Shown here piece after piece: positions 21,203 through 33,800 of a stretch of 64,000 nt of DNA; positions within the stretch are counted from its first letter, which is position 1; every line of letters starts with the position of its first letter. Position numbers and translations under genes: made by a program. Below the pieces are notes generated by a model that saw nothing but the letters and a program-made list of their open reading frames with translations, was not told the DNA's origin and did no database searches. The stretch spans positions 2,294,001-2,358,000 of the forward strand of contig NC_089184.1 in NCBI RefSeq assembly GCF_947507565.1, written 5' to 3'. Origin of the DNA: Oscarella lobularis. Taxonomy: Eukaryota; Porifera; Homoscleromorpha; Homosclerophorida; Oscarellidae.

Positions 21203-22833
21203 GACTTCTGCACGCTCACTTTCAACTGGTCAGCGCGTCCGAGTGCGTAGTGAGTGCGTAGTGAGTGCGCACTTTGGAAACGGACGTCTCGAGATCGAAT
21301 CCCGCAGAAGACAGAAAGAAAATGACTTGTAAAAAGTACGATATACGTAGATAGATACATAAGGGGGTAATAGTAGATAGAAGAAAAAAAGGAAGCCATC
21401 GCAAAAAGAAAAAAATTGATATCAACAAATAAAAAATATTTATTAAAAAATATTTATAAAAAATATTTATTTAATAATCCCCCAAGAGACAAAACCCCCG
21501 GATACTCTTTACCCCCTAAATAATAAATATTGCCCTGATTTAATCCTAATTTAATTAATCCTAATTAATGTAATTAATCCTTAAGACACTCCTTCGGTTC
21601 ATTCTAAACTTCGTCCCTTATTTTCACCTGTGCAGCAAATGACACGGTCATTCTTGAATATGACGATAGATGCAAGTGCTCTTTCAGTTTGCGAACAATG
21701 ACGTCTTGAACCTTTTCGAGGGGAATAGCGTGTGCTTAGCGCGCTTTAGACATTTCCTTTCTTTTCTGCACAAATTACGAGAAGCAAACAAGATCAATTC
21801 TTTTTCGTCGCTGCTTATGTTCAAGCACGAAAGATCAGGCAAAGAAGCACATGTTCTTACGCTGCGAACGGCTCAGAAAAATGGCGGAATAACACGCGCG
21901 CTAAACGTTATTGTACTGCTGTTAATACCCGCTTAGCAAATCAAGTATTTTTTCACCAGATAATAGGACAAAGAAAAACGCAGAACCGAAGACGCCAGCA
22001 TAAGGTCGCTGAAATGGATTGGCGATGAAAAATGGACTATCGCGATGTTATTTCGACTTCGGGTAAAGCAATAACGCTGCGAAAGGAACGAAAGAGTAGA
22101 AGATAGCCTAGGCAAAGGCAAATCACCCTTGAAATTGATCGTTAATGAGAAAAATCTAGCCCGGACGTTTTTTTTCAGACTCGGACACTTTTTACTGAAA
22201 AAAGTGTCAGGCCGGACACTTTTTTACCCGGACACTTTTTTCCGTGACATTGCTTAGATAAAGATATTTTGTTGTATCGACGCTAACGGCAATACCGGGC
22301 TTCGCTATTCAGGATAAAAGATATCAAGACATCCTTTGTCGTTGTACCATGTTTCTGCAGCAGGCTGCTTAAGCCCATTCTGCGCCACAAGCGTTGTCTT
22401 TCCCGAACTTAATTTCAATATAGCTGCCAATTGTTTTTCGTTCTTTTCAAGATTGTTAATCGTAGTTTGGCGAGACATGGGTCTGTGGTGTGAAACAGCT
22501 GGCAATTAATATAGCATGTCCTATCATCACAATGGATGTCGTTGTGGCTATGACAGCCTTGAGCGCTTTTACTTCTTTCTTATAATCCGCTATTTTATTC
22601 TTTAGCGCTGCGATTTCTACTAGGCGTCGAATTTGTGAAAGGGAGAAAGAGTCTGTATGAAAGCGATTGGTGCACGAGTACTAAAAGAAAGTATCTGAGA
22701 GACAAAAAAGAGCCAGACGTTCAAGGCGCTAGACGGCAAAGTCAATGAGAAGGAAAAAGTGAATGGCACAAATTTAAAGGCAGAAACAGAATCGCTATCT
22801 TAAAGGCTAGGAAAGAACTTCACTGAATCACAG
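21203..22833. other. AT-rich region with simple repeats, no gene recognised
   Basis: An 11-bp unit GAGTGCGTAGT repeats near 21240-21265. At 21428-21475 an AT-rich block repeats AAAAAATATTTAT. At 22183-22209 GACACTTTTT and its near-complement form a hairpin within a set of CGGACACTTTTT repeats (22150-22240). Open frames here (for example 21670-21936) have no recognised motif. Confidence 0.5.
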
Positions 22834-23109
22834 ATGGTGGACAATGTGAGGGATGGTTCAGAGCGGGTGCGCCGACCGCAAATCAAACCAAAACAAAAAA
22901 TAAAACAAAAAAGCAAAGAAAACGCTTCGAACGGTGGAAATGCTTTTTCAATGCCCAATAAAGCGATGGTGACCAAGAAAGACGACGATCTTCAGTACGT
23001 AGAAGTTACGGAGGAAGAGGCTCTTTGTGATGATGAAGCCGTATCGGACGATGATGAGCTAGACGCCGATGACTTCAAACAGCTTCGCATAGACGAGCGA
23101 GAAGAGTGA
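22834..23109 (+). CDS. Small acidic-tailed ORF, unknown
   Basis: ATG at 22834 opens a 91-residue frame: a Lys/Gln-rich first half (KPKQKIKQKSKE) and a strongly acidic second half rich in Asp and Glu. It could be the last exon of a nuclear protein or a chance frame. The charge pattern is the only evidence. No family was recognised. Confidence 0.25.
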   Translation: MVDNVRDGSERVRRPQIKPKQKIKQKSKENASNGGNAFSMPNKAMVTKKDDDLQYVEVTEEEALCDDEAVSDDDELDADDFKQLRIDEREE

Positions 23110-23973
23110 TTACGTGCATCTAATTACGTTCAACACGCTCTAAAGACAATATAGTGTATATCATCAGGCTCTTCTAAATTTCTGCCCACACATTAAATAT
23201 TGCTTTTCCATGCAAAATGCTTATTATACTGGGAAGCCTTTTCAGTTTCCCGAGTTCGAGGTCAGAGTGAGACTGTAGGTGTTAATCTATCAAAAAATAA
23301 TTGTTAATGTTAAACAACAGATAGCTATCTGCAATCTCTTCTTTAATTCCTTCGTTTTTTAAAAATTATCTGATTTCCTTCTTGTATGTCTTCAGCATAA
23401 ATGAAACGAGAGAGAAAACACAAATTGCGATGCAAAAAGAAACGACTTTTAGCAGAAGCTTCTCGCTCTTTTTGTTCTGCTGGTATGGCAACGAATATCG
23501 GTCCCCACCCTTAATTGAAGGGGCACAATAACGAAAATACAAATATACCAGAATTTCTTTATCTTGCTATGAAAGATCTAACTGCATGGTTTAACGCTGT
23601 ATTGCTACGCCGTTTGTTTATTTTTGCGTCTTTCTTTCGAACGTAACGCGCGTAACCTTACATCTATGACATAGTGAGTCTATTTCGTATCCCGTACACA
23701 CTTCTCTTTGCGTTTTCGAAAGATTGGCGCGACCTTCACCAATATTCTCGCCGTAACTTTTAAGACAAGGTAGAACGCTACTCTCGCGTTGAAGCTTTCC
23801 TCAGCCCGCGGCCGCTTTTGCTCGATCTGAAGTCCACACCCCTTTAGCTTCGGCTGGCTTTTCCATCAGTAGGGTCTTTATGAACCTTCGTTGTTGTGCA
23901 CACGTTTTAGAATAGCCTTAGTAGAACTCTTCAAGGGTTTCTTTCTTTCGTTAGACTCGTCTTCTGCCTTGTA

Positions 23974-24267
23974 ATGCCACGCTGCATAGTTTGCAGGTCA
24001 AAGGAGTCTGTCAGTCTCCTTACGTTCCCTCAGAATCCGGACCAGAGAGCTGCTTTGATATCTCGGTTGAGGGTGAAAGAGGAAAGCATTTCTGGGTCCT
24101 CGCGAATTTGCTCAAATCACTTTGAGGAAGAATGCTTTGAAATTCAGCCACGTTTTAAGCTTAAGTTTTTTGGGAAACAGCGATTCTCAATAAAGCTGAA
24201 GAACGGCGCCCTTCCTTTCATTTCGTCTCCAACTAAGCCACGACTTGTGCGCACCACGGGTAGATGA
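23974..24267 (+). CDS. THAP zinc-finger exon of Kolobok transposase
   Basis: ATG at 23974 opens MPRCIVCRSKESVSLLTFP, then SGSSRICSNHFEEECFE. This shows the C2CH pattern of a THAP finger: C-x2-C near the N-terminus, then C-x2-H-F. The usual Trp in the middle is not seen. THAP fingers bind the ends of the transposon DNA. The frame differs from the downstream transposase exon, so splicing must join them. The 3' limit of the exon was not determined and probably lies before the stop at 24265-24267. Confidence 0.75.
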   Translation: MPRCIVCRSKESVSLLTFPQNPDQRAALISRLRVKEESISGSSRICSNHFEEECFEIQPRFKLKFFGKQRFSIKLKNGALPFISSPTKPRLVRTTGR

Positions 24268-24653
24268 AGAGAAACTCGAGACGAGCACTGGATGAGCGTG
24301 AGTGAATGTGACGTTTTCTAATACGCTAAGAGTAGGAAAGGCAGTCATTATTCCGTCATATTGACAACGACATAGAAGAGGAAGGAGCTTCTTCTGCAGC
24401 ATATCCAAGGCAGATAAAAAAGTTGTCTGACTGCGGTAAGGCATTCCGTTTTGGCTGTCTTGAGTAGTGACGCTTTTGGTAAAGGAGAGCGTCAAATTGA
24501 CAACAAAATAGAAGAAGGAGCTTCTGCAGCAAGATTGCGGACATTAGAGTTGTCTTATAGCGGTACGGAATTCCATTTTGACTGCCTTGAGTAAAGACAC
24601 TTTTTGGTAAATGAGAGTGCATTACGAGCCCGCCAGCAGTCGCTTTAGGGTCT

Positions 24654-26528
24654 GTGGAAGAAGAAGAGATTCCGCCAGCGTTCCGATTAATAGGAAGTCA
24701 ATGGGAACTAGAGGACGTGGAATATCAAGTAGTCATTCAAAAGCATCATACTGTGGAGACTCATTGCGATTCCGAAGAGGTCGAATGCTCTCCATTCACG
24801 ACGCTACTGTCTCTCTTTCAATCTTCTCCAAAATCTGCTACCTCAAATAACAGTAATTTCACAGTTAGCAGTTGTTCGCCTAGCCAAGACGTCGACGAAT
24901 CCTTTAGGCCTTACGTCGCTGAAGAGTCAATGGTGGATTTGACCTCATCAGATGACGAGGCTGAGCAGTCTTGTGGAAATCCCTGCAAGGAAATGTAGTT
25001 CATCGTCTTTCAAAGCTGATTGAAGTCCTTGTTTCGGCTTGTGCGTTGCCAGCTGTGCAACACTGTCATCTCTTCCCACAGAAATGCAATCAGCGGCTCC
25101 CCGTTGACAGTCAATTACACTTGCATCAACGGCCATAAAATCAGTGGATGTCTCCGGCGAAAGTAAAGGAATGGCGGCAGGAAATGTTCTTCTTCCTGCG
25201 TCTGTATCTTCTCCGTAATGACGTTTGCTAAGTTTCAGCAAGCCGCAAATTTTTCAAACTTTAAATTTTTTCGGAGTTAGTTCTAGAAAGTGCAGTCAAA
25301 GATTCTCTTTCCGGTTATCGATGCCGCTTGGAAAATAAACAGAAACGACGTTGAGGTTCTTTCTGAAAGTAAAGGCATATCCTTGCGCGGCGACGGCAGA
25401 TGTGAAAGCCCGGGGCATTGCGCGAAATACGGAGCCTACTCGCTGATGGAAGAGAGATCCGGTCTAATTGTGGACTTCGAGTTGGTTCAAGTAGGAGAGT
25501 GCGCAGCAAACGTATACGGATCTGAAATTGATGAAAATAAGAGAATCTCATACTCGCAAAATCTTGGAAAGGAAGGTTTAATTCTCGCTTTGCAATATGT
25601 GCAAAGCGGGCTCATTGGCCGTGTGGATGTGCCGGCAACCGACAGACATCCCCAGATATCAAGTTACATGAAGAAAAGACAGCCACATATTGATCACCAG
25701 TTTGATATTTGGCACGTTGCAAAGAGTGTCGTGAAGAAGCTTGCCGACTTTGCTAAAACAGCCAAGGGATGGCCTTTACAGCCGTGGATTGCAGCAATCA
25801 GCAATCATCTTTGGTGGAGTGCTGCAACCTGCCATGAAAACCCGGAAATCTTGCGTGAAAAGTGGAGGCCAATACTCGGCCACATAAGAAATGTCCAGCA
25901 CTGGGCAGGGGGAAAGCATTTTCTTCAGTGCGAGCACCCGCCGTATTCTCCAGAAGAGCAGCGAGCGTGGCTGAGTCCTTCGACTCCAGCGTACGAAAAG
26001 TTGACGTCGGTTGTTCTTGATAAATCTCTTATGCGCGACATTGGAAAGCAGTCTCGCTTTTGTCATACTGGAAATCTAGAAGTCTTTTACAGTGTAATGA
26101 CAAAATATTGCCCTAAGAGGCAGCATTTCTAGTAAAACGGAATGCTAGCCCGCACACAGCTTGCGGCACTTGATCATAACAATAACACTGCAAGAGAAGT
26201 CACCACAACCAAAGAAGGAGAGCAGCGCTTCAAATTGGACTGGAGCAAGCGGCGTCATCCGTAGTTCGCAAAGGAGATCCGCCAGAAAAAGAAATGCTAA
26301 TATCTGGAAGATCTTATGGTTGATGTCGTACGGCGAAAGGAAGCACTTTTATCTGGCGGTCTTCCGGTGACGCCAATGCGCAAATGGCACGCCACAGCGC
26401 CGGAGAGGAATGGCCTTCCCGTCAACATTGCGTTTGCTCCAAGGCCAAACAAGCATGAGGCCGTAGAGAAGCCTAGAACGAGGTTCCGTCTTCGTAGCGA
26501 AGAGCATTCGGGAGATAAAATGTTGTAG
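24654..26528 (+). pseudogene. Kolobok transposase, broken by stops and frameshifts
   Basis: One frame can be followed from 24654 to 26528. The region 25290-26132 is open and reads GDGRCESPGHCAKYGAYS, TDRHPQISSYMKKRQP, HQFDIWHVAKSVVKKL, ISNHLWWSAATC and VLDKSLMRDI. These are the catalytic-core motifs (GDGRCDSPGHxAKYG, TDRHxxI, HxFDxWHVAKxxxKKL) of THAP-linked Kolobok-like transposases common in cnidarians. Upstream, 24996-25290 retains FIVFQS and a Cys pair in the frame but has several stops, plus a stretch (GMAAGNVLLPASVSSP) in the next frame. Downstream, 26130-26528 keeps GMLARTQLAALDHNNN after two consecutive stops. This is clearly a dead copy of a once complete enzyme. Confidence 0.8.
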
Positions 26529-26579
26529 TTTATTATAAGCAATTGTCGGAAATTAGGCCAGTAGCGCCCCAACAGTCTA

Positions 26580-27224
26580 TGTTCTTCCTCTCCTGTATGC
26601 TCATCATCGACAGAAGGTGGTAAAAAACCGATCTACATATCGTCCTTTTCAGGATAGACTCGTCGTATCTCTTGCACAACATAAGCTGGCAAAACAATTC
26701 TTACTCATGCGTCCACCAGACGAATTGTCTGTAGGCTGCCATGAGCTCAATTAATTCTTAAAGACAATCATAATCACAATACCTTTTGTATATTGTATAG
26801 ACGCTACCTTTTTGCTGTTTTGTTAGATGTTCTGTAATGGTTTCCAATGCTACGTCAGCCATTGAAGAAAGAGAAGTACGCAAAACTACGCTGTGCAGAC
26901 ACACAACATTAATATCTGGGTGATTAATAATGCACTCCATTTTTTTCTTGCGTAAGCTTTGTGTTTGGCTCGTGACAGCAAATGCACTCAAAGGCCTGTT
27001 GGCATCGGGTCACAGTTCTGGCACTCACACCAGTTGAAATTTCCTAGTCGATCATTGTTAATGTTCATGAAAGAGGGCAGTTCGCTGTCCAAACTTTCAT
27101 TTTCATTTTCATTTCTCTCGCTTTCATTAATAGGTTCGAAATTGTACGGAATAAGTATCTCGGGGTAAATATCCATAGAAGTCCTAAGAAAAGAGAAATT
27201 TGGCGGTAACGTGGGTAAATGCAC
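26580..27224 (-). pseudogene. P2X7 receptor C-terminal-domain-like protein, convergent accessory gene
   Basis: On the minus strand the order is YNFEP, then DRLGNFNWCECQNCDPMPTG near 27010-27060, then (shifted one base) FECICCHEPN. Next come ECIINHPDINVVCL and VVLRTSL, then YRQFVWWTHE and LPAYVVQEIRRVYPEKDD near 26680. This is the pattern of the P2X7 cytoplasmic-tail domain (GNxxWCxCGxCxxMPT, ECxCCxE, CIxxHPxFxxVCLxxxVL, YRQFxWWxHGxLG, IPxCVVxxIRxxYP), which is widespread as a stand-alone protein in cnidarian and fish repeats. The Cys cluster likely binds zinc. It ends tail-to-tail with the transposase inside the same terminal repeats. At least two frameshifts and two stops mark it as decayed. 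Confidence 0.75.
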
Positions 27225-27776
27225 GAAAGGATTGCCTCGGTGGGAACCGTCAAGAGACGCTATAGACGTCTAAACTTGTTGGAGACACTGAAACGTGAAA
27301 CTGGGGCAACTACGACATAGTGATTTCCTGGGGTGGGGACACTGTCGCGCACATAGCGACGCTGGATGGAAACACTGGACTTGAAATAATGTGCCCTCTA
27401 CCTTTTGTTACAAATTCCAGAAGACGGTAAGTGTCTCCGACGCGCAGTAAACGGCAGGATTAGAAATTTACAGGAAATTATATGGGCTCACTACGTCACA
27501 AAAAAAAGAACGCGCGCGCTAGAAGAAGAAAACGAGTCAATTTTGGAAAAAGAAAAGCACAGAAAAGCTTCGGAGCAGAACAGAAGTTGTTCTCTAGGTA
27601 AAATGTACAGACTCTAGTCTATTTGTATTTTCGTTACAGTGCCCCTTTAACTAACATTTTCGTTGTCGTCAATTATTCTCAGGAGCTGATTTTTCATCAG
27701 CTTCTGTAATAGGAAAGGAAATAAAGGAAGAATCGCTGATTAGTCAAAATATACATAGGTTGCATATCATCCATGA

Positions 27777-27975
27777 ACAGAATATACAAAGTCGTGCGCT
27801 AACAGAGTATATATGTAAAGTCGTGCGTGAACAGAATTTAAAGTCGTGTGTGAACAGAATATATATATGTAAAGTCGTACGGGAACAGAATATATATGTA
27901 AAAGCAGCTCCAAACAGAATAAATATAAAATGCTTGAACAGCATAAATAAATGTAAACAGAATATAAATAAAAAG
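27777..27975 (+). repeat. Degenerate minisatellite
   Basis: A unit of roughly 30 bp, GAACAGAATATATATGTAAA with GTCGTGCGT variants, repeats about six times with decreasing fidelity toward the right. It lies just outside the Kolobok right end. Confidence 0.75.
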
Positions 27976-28156
27976 CCCATTTTTTGCCGGAATATCGCGC
28001 CATAGTCAAGTATCTCGTGAGAATTCTTATTGTAATGACAAGCCAAGATTTTGCCTCTTTTCTCTGCTATCACCCAGGGCCTCAAGGGTTTTTTGATCAA
28101 GCGCTGCAAATTATTGACCTGTAACGCTTTGCTGCAAGGAGAAGTTAGAAAAATAG

Positions 28157-28942
28157 TTGCAAGACGAAATATGTCTGTTTGGTTTTGATAAATCGTTAAT
28201 TAAGGCAGCATACCCGTTGAACCCTCGCCACTCTCTTCTAAAGCAAAAGGTAAACCAAAATATTCTTTACCATATTTGCCTGCATAGACTGAGCGAACTT
28301 CGGGTAAAATCTTCCGCTGTTTCTACACTTCCGAAGAAAAAAATAGGGAGTCCGTATTTTACGGTAGAGGAAGAGAATGCTCTTCGTTTTGCCGTTGGTT
28401 ACCTGCCGTTTAAACTCCTCAAACGCCGCAAGACCGGTTTATCAGAAAAATACATTGCCAGTTTTTGCGTGAAAGTTAAGCAGTACGTTACTACGCGCAT
28501 CGTCAGATCATGAAGCTTACTCCTTCCACGATTACACCAGTAAGTAAAAATTGACCGAGGTGAGCTGTTCAGAGTTTCAAATTCATTTTACCGCCTTTTT
28601 GGGTAGGTTGAGGCGAATTTACGTTGCTTTCTTCCTGAACAGCTTAGTACCTCGCCCAACAGTAGTAAAGAGGAAATAATCGCCGCTATCGTTAGTGATG
28701 AAGATATCCGAAAGCGATTGAATGAACTGTCTTCTACAATACAGAGCTGTGACATAGCTGCATCGTTATTACATGAGTTAGTTGTTCTTTGGCTTAGGAT
28801 GAGAGGTTTCTGCATGTACTCCTCTTGGATGGAGCAATATAAGAGAGGGAAAAAAACAAAAAACAAAAAAGTCACAGTCTCAGAAAAGTCCGTAGAGACG
28901 GTGAGAGAGGGACGAGCAAACCTGTTAATTGACAATATATGA
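28157..28942 (+). pseudogene. 3' part of a repetitive unknown protein
   Basis: Two exon-like blocks are visible. The first (about 28229-28513) contains SPYFTVEEENALRFAVGYLP and FKLLKRRKTG. The second (about 28606-28942), after an acceptor-like TTTTTGGGTAG, contains DIAASLLHELVVLWLRMRGF, then YSSWMEQYKRGKKTKNKK. The motif LWLxxRGxxxxSxWxEQYK followed by Lys-rich sequence recurs in uncharacterised cnidarian and sponge proteins. Function is unknown. It points toward the P-type fragment that starts 57 bp away on the other strand. Confidence 0.35.
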
Positions 28943-28998
28943 GTTAATTACTTCGTCTGTCCGCTATTTATCACATTTGCGTCGTTTAAGCGGATGAG

Positions 28999-29229
28999 TT
29001 ATGTCTGTTCTTGTGCTGGAATGTCGTCGGGAAACAGGCACTTTTTCCGCGGAATACCGTTACCTTCCTTTGGCAAACGGGCAAAAGATCCCTGGCATCG
29101 AACGAATCCTGCAAGGTCTTTCATTTGTTTGCCTGAAGGATTTCTGTTTCTTCCACCTTTCGTTCGCACAGTTCCGAAGAAGTTTTCTAGCACGTCTTGG
29201 CTAAGCCTTTCAGGAAGAAATCTTTGCAC
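28999..29229 (-). pseudogene. P-element-like transposase fragment, second copy
   Basis: The minus frame reads FLPERLSQDVLENFFGTVRT, then KGGRNRNPSGKQMKDLAGFV. This is the same ERxxQDxLENxFGxxRxxGGxNxNP block as at 17.46 kb, but with clearly different sequence, so it represents another P-type lineage. No other parts of the enzyme were found nearby. Confidence 0.65.
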
Positions 29230-29263
29230 TCCGGTAGGCTTAGCAGGTACAGTATTTTGTTAA

Positions 29264-30817
29264 ATATCTAGAGGTCCGGATATACCACAGAGCTTGTTTC
29301 GGTCGTCTTCATTTTCCTAAAGACTTTAACAACGCAGAAGACTTTTATGAGCGCCTCCGAATAGCCATCTCAACAATAAAGAGGCGGGTTTCAATATTTC
29401 GAAATTTTTAAAATGTTAACTCTGTCAAAATTTGATTTTCTTGCACAAAAGCGCAGGTGCTTCTGAAAGCGCTTAGAATAAGACTGAAGAGTATCAACGA
29501 GGATTGTATGATCGGATAATCGGACGACATTGGCTTTATGGCAATCCTTGTTGCGTAAAAGGCGTCTTCAGTCTTCTCAACATTCCATGACGTCATAATG
29601 ATTGAACTGCGCAAAATCCAACGTTGAAAACAATCAAAATAAGACAATGTCAACCTTTGAATCGACGTTGCCTTTGATGAACTGGGGCCACCGTTATCGG
29701 TTCGTCGACATTCAACTTCCGTGCTTTTCTCTTGCGACTTGTTTGAGATGTGTTTCTGTAAATTCAAAAAATTCTTACGCAAATTCTTAATTAAAAGGCA
29801 TTTTTTGCGGTAGCTGGGGAAAAGAACGGTCAGATGAGTCGATTTGTTAGACGATAGAATTCTGTGCCAAATAAGCTAAAGGGAAAAGGAGTGGCGTTAA
29901 CGAAAACATCAGTCCATCCTTTAGATTATCACCTTTTCTTCAGCAAATTAAAATCCTTCCCGTTTGCGAATGTCTTTTTTCCAGTCCGAAAGGTATCCCA
30001 CGAAATCATTTTTTAACCTCTAAGGATAAAATTTTTACATAAAGTTTTAATTTTATATTTACTTCTAATCTTGAATCACGTTTTGATGTGTACGGCTGCA
30101 AATTGGGCTTACGTCTGACATTCATACAGTCGAAAAATCTATCAAACATGTTACCAAAAGTAGCAGTTTTTTTCGTATCTTATCGATTAAAATAATCAAA
30201 AGCGGCTACGACCAATGAGTTCAAGACTTACAATAGAATTAAGATGCAAAGTGTTGATAGGCATGCATACTTAAGCAGCAATAGGAACGCGCATTCTGGA
30301 GAACGCCGTTATATGAAAGTTGTCTCTTTGTCTTTTTGGAGAAGAGAAAATCCCGTCTGAGAACGATTTTTTCATACAAATCGGTCAAAAGCGTCTTGCT
30401 AATAAGTTGTCCTTTTTTCTGTTCACGAAAAAACCTTATACAAAATTATTAATATGTCATGAAGTCGCAGTCTTACCCATAGCGCGCGAAAGCGATCGTG
30501 CGCAAAGGAATTTGACCAACAATTTTGCATCATTCTAAGGAATTCGGGTACGTTTGAAAAAATGTCTGCCGTCGGAAATCCGATGATGTTCCCACTTGAT
30601 CTTTCTGGGATGGCCTTATAGTTCGCACAATCGCAAATAAAGTACTTGCATACTTGTTTTTTCACGCACATAAGCATTTTGCTTAATAACTGTTTTGAAA
30701 AACAAAAACTTCCAAAGCAGCCTAGAAAACGACTCTTCAATCGCGAACAATACGATGACCCATGAAACACCCTTTATTCTAACGCGCGTTAAAATAAACA
30801 AAAGTACTACATGATGA
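29264..30817. other. No gene recognised
   Basis: AT-rich sequence. Short frames (29408-29782 minus, 30423-30770 minus) have no motif I can place. No terminal repeats were noticed. Confidence 0.4.
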
Positions 30818-33800
30818 TGATGATGCTTTATTTTAGTACGGAATAGCCATCAACGCAATGGTTGGTCTTCCTGGCACCGTACATAAATCTATAGTAAGCT
30901 ACAAGCAACAGTTCTGATCTATCTAACTCTAAATTATATATCCATATTAAATAACATAGACTGTTATAATTCTAATTTGAGAGATTCTTCTTTAACAGAA
31001 AGTTAAAGATGACAGGATCAACAACCGATCGAATACTGGACGGTAGGGAATTCCACAGCTTTCTACCACGGAACATTGAAGATTGACGCAACGCTTCTGT
31101 ATTAGGACAGGCAAGAAACAAACCAGTGTCTCCAAGACAAGTTTGATAGTTTTTTGAAACTCCGCTAAACAAATCGACCAAGATGAAGTAGATGCCGACA
31201 TTGCACTGAACGAAGATCAAACTTGTTCAGTAGGGAAGAAACTCCCCCTACCGTGCACGTACGGTCTCGATACGACAAACCTTCCAAAACACGGAGATAT
31301 CTCTTCTCTATCCGATTTAAACGATTTGTAACTTGGGCTGACCCGTTGTTCCAAATCACTGCTCCATAGTCCATATCGGGTTGAATAACCGACTTTACCA
31401 GAGCTAGTCTGGCGGAAGTGGTCAAAAAACGGTGGCAACGATAAAGCACACCAATTTTCCGACTAACTTTCCGAATGACCGAGTCAACATGCACCTTCCA
31501 GTTTAACTGCGAATCGAAAAAGATGCCTAAATATTTTGCAGACGGCGAAGGCAGTAGCTGAGCACCATCCACTGAAAGCTTGTAATTAGATAGGCAAGAC
31601 TTATACCGAAATTTCGGAAAGAGAACGAGATTCGATTTTCTTCCATTAAGAGACATGAGATTTTCCCGATACCAGTTGGAAATGCTGTTAACACCCCCTT
31701 GCAAACTTTTAACAACCCCCATGAAGAGAGTTGTCAGATGCGTAAAGACAAGCGTCGTCAGCATATAAAATGATTAAACAGTCAGAGGGAATAGCATCAG
31801 GAAGATCAGCTGTGTAGAAATTGAATAACAGGGGTCCAAGCTTGGAACCCTGCGGTACACCCCTCACAACCGGAGTATGCAATGAGGATTTTCCGCCAAC
31901 TTTCACGTATTGTTGCCTGCCTGACAGATATGAACCAAACCAACGAAGAACGACACCGCCGACTCCCTCTTTGGCCAATTTACATAGAAGAAGATTATGA
32001 TCTACCGTGTCAAAGGCCTTCCGAACGTCGAGGAACACAGCTCTAGAGTGAAGCCTACTATCCTTGGCCGCGAGCAGATCATTTTCCAGGACAGATATTG
32101 CATCAACAGTAGATCTTGCCTTCCTGAAACCAAATTGGCACTCCGGAAGAATAGAATAAGACTCGAAATGATCATTCAAGGCATCAAACACCCTCTTCTC
32201 TAGTAGTTTCGAAACTATAGGAAGCAACAAAACAGTAGCAGGATCAGATCGAATACCAGATTTAAAAACCGGAGTAACTCGTGCGACCTTCCACTCAGAC
32301 GAAAAAAACTCCCGTAGACAACGAGAGATTGAAAATACTAGTTAACGATGGAGCAACGGATTTTGGAGGCAAGCTTGAGATAGACCGCGTAAATGCCATC
32401 GGAACCAGAAGCCTTATTTGTGTTGAGATGATCCAGCATCGAACAAACTTCTTCAACAGAGAAAGAAGGAAAGTTGCAGAAGTTGAGCCAACAGTGGTAG
32501 AAAAAGCATGTGTATTCGAAGAAACTGAGCAAGAAACAGATGACACATTCGAGCTGGTAGTACCAACAACAGAATTAAACTGCTTGTTTAAAGCATCAAC
32601 TGACGGAAGCTGCTCAGAAGCAATCCTAACTCTTCCAGTTATGTCATTGATGGATTTCCAAAAAGCCTTGGAGATGACTTATACGAACAAAGCTTCTCTG
32701 TAAAAAAATTCGATTTAGCCGCTCGAAGACGATAGGTGATAGTATTTCTCAATTTGCGGTAAAGACCAGCAAAAATTAATCGTTCCTCAGACGACTTCGT
32801 ACAAGATATCGACGCCTTTCGACAAAAATCCCGTTGACGTATAAGATCAATAATGACCTTTGAGATCCATGGCAAGGATGGTTTCCGTCTACAACGAATG
32901 GCTTTCAAAGGAAAATGCCGATCTAGAATGTCCAAAAAGATAGATTTCCAGGCAGCCCATTGATCATCCACACTATCAAAAGTTGAAACGACAGACCAGG
33001 GAGCTTTGCATAAATTGTCAACAAAGTCATCCTGCGACGAAGGAGAACGTTTTCGTCGTGATAATCTGACTGGAAATCTGAGATTCCGTTGCACAAGCCT
33101 CGTGACACAAACAAGATTGTGGTCACTAATACCACTCGAGTCAAAAGACGCTAATGAACTATAAAGTGACGGAGTAGTCGCAAGGATAACATCTAACAGA
33201 GATCTAGACATTGACGTAATTCTAGTTGCCGAAGTGACAAGATTCTTCAATTGTAATAGCTCTAAACCGTCAAACACAGACGAAGCTTAAAATTAGGAAG
33301 TTAACGTTTAAATCTCCCAGAAGAGTAACATCAGAGGCCGAAGCTTGACTATAAAGATAGTCCATAGTTGACGTAAGAGCTTCAGTAAAGGTATATGTAA
33401 TATTGCCAGAAGGTGGACGGTACAAAGCTCCAACTACATATGAAACACTAGGCAGAAATTCAACAAAAACAAGTAAACTTTCCAGACCAGTGAACGATGG
33501 AGCAGATATTCTTTTACACGGCAAGGAACTTGAAACGTACATACACACCCCACCACCATGACGATCTCTGTCATTCCTGAATAACTCATAACCAGACACA
33601 CAAAGTGAAGTGTCGATGACGGATTCATCAATCTTCGTTTCGGAAAGACAAAGAATGTCAGCCAAACGAAGACGTAGTAACAGACTAATCCAGTCAAACT
33701 TAGACAAAAGGCCATAGACGTTCAAATGAGCCAAGATGACGCCGGGGTGAGACTGACATTGCTCACGCAACGACATAAAAATATGACAAAATTAGTCTGC

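Larger units (their letters stand above)
23519..27646. mobile_element. Kolobok-type DNA transposon (THAP transposase, P2X7-C-like gene)
   Basis: The left end starts AGGGGCACAATAACGAAAAT and the right end is its near-complement (ATTTTCGTTACAGTGCCCCT), about 27 bp in all. The right flank is TTAA (27647-27650) and the left flank is TTGA (23515-23518), one mutation from the TTAA duplication typical of Kolobok. Inside are a THAP exon, a degenerate transposase and a convergent minus-strand gene. Length is 4,128 bp. The terminal AGGGGCACTGTAACG also ends the two foldback MITEs at 42.1 and 54.7 kb, which have perfect TTAA duplications. The element's protein is broken, so it is inactive itself. Confidence 0.8.

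Noticed and set aside
27777-27975. CRISPR-like array
   Set aside because: Units are degenerate, contiguous and without unique spacers, and the genome is clearly eukaryotic. It is a minisatellite.
27759-28109. Possible Tyr/Cys-rich protein on the minus strand
   Set aside because: It is a translation of the AT-rich minisatellite; composition and periodicity follow the DNA repeat.
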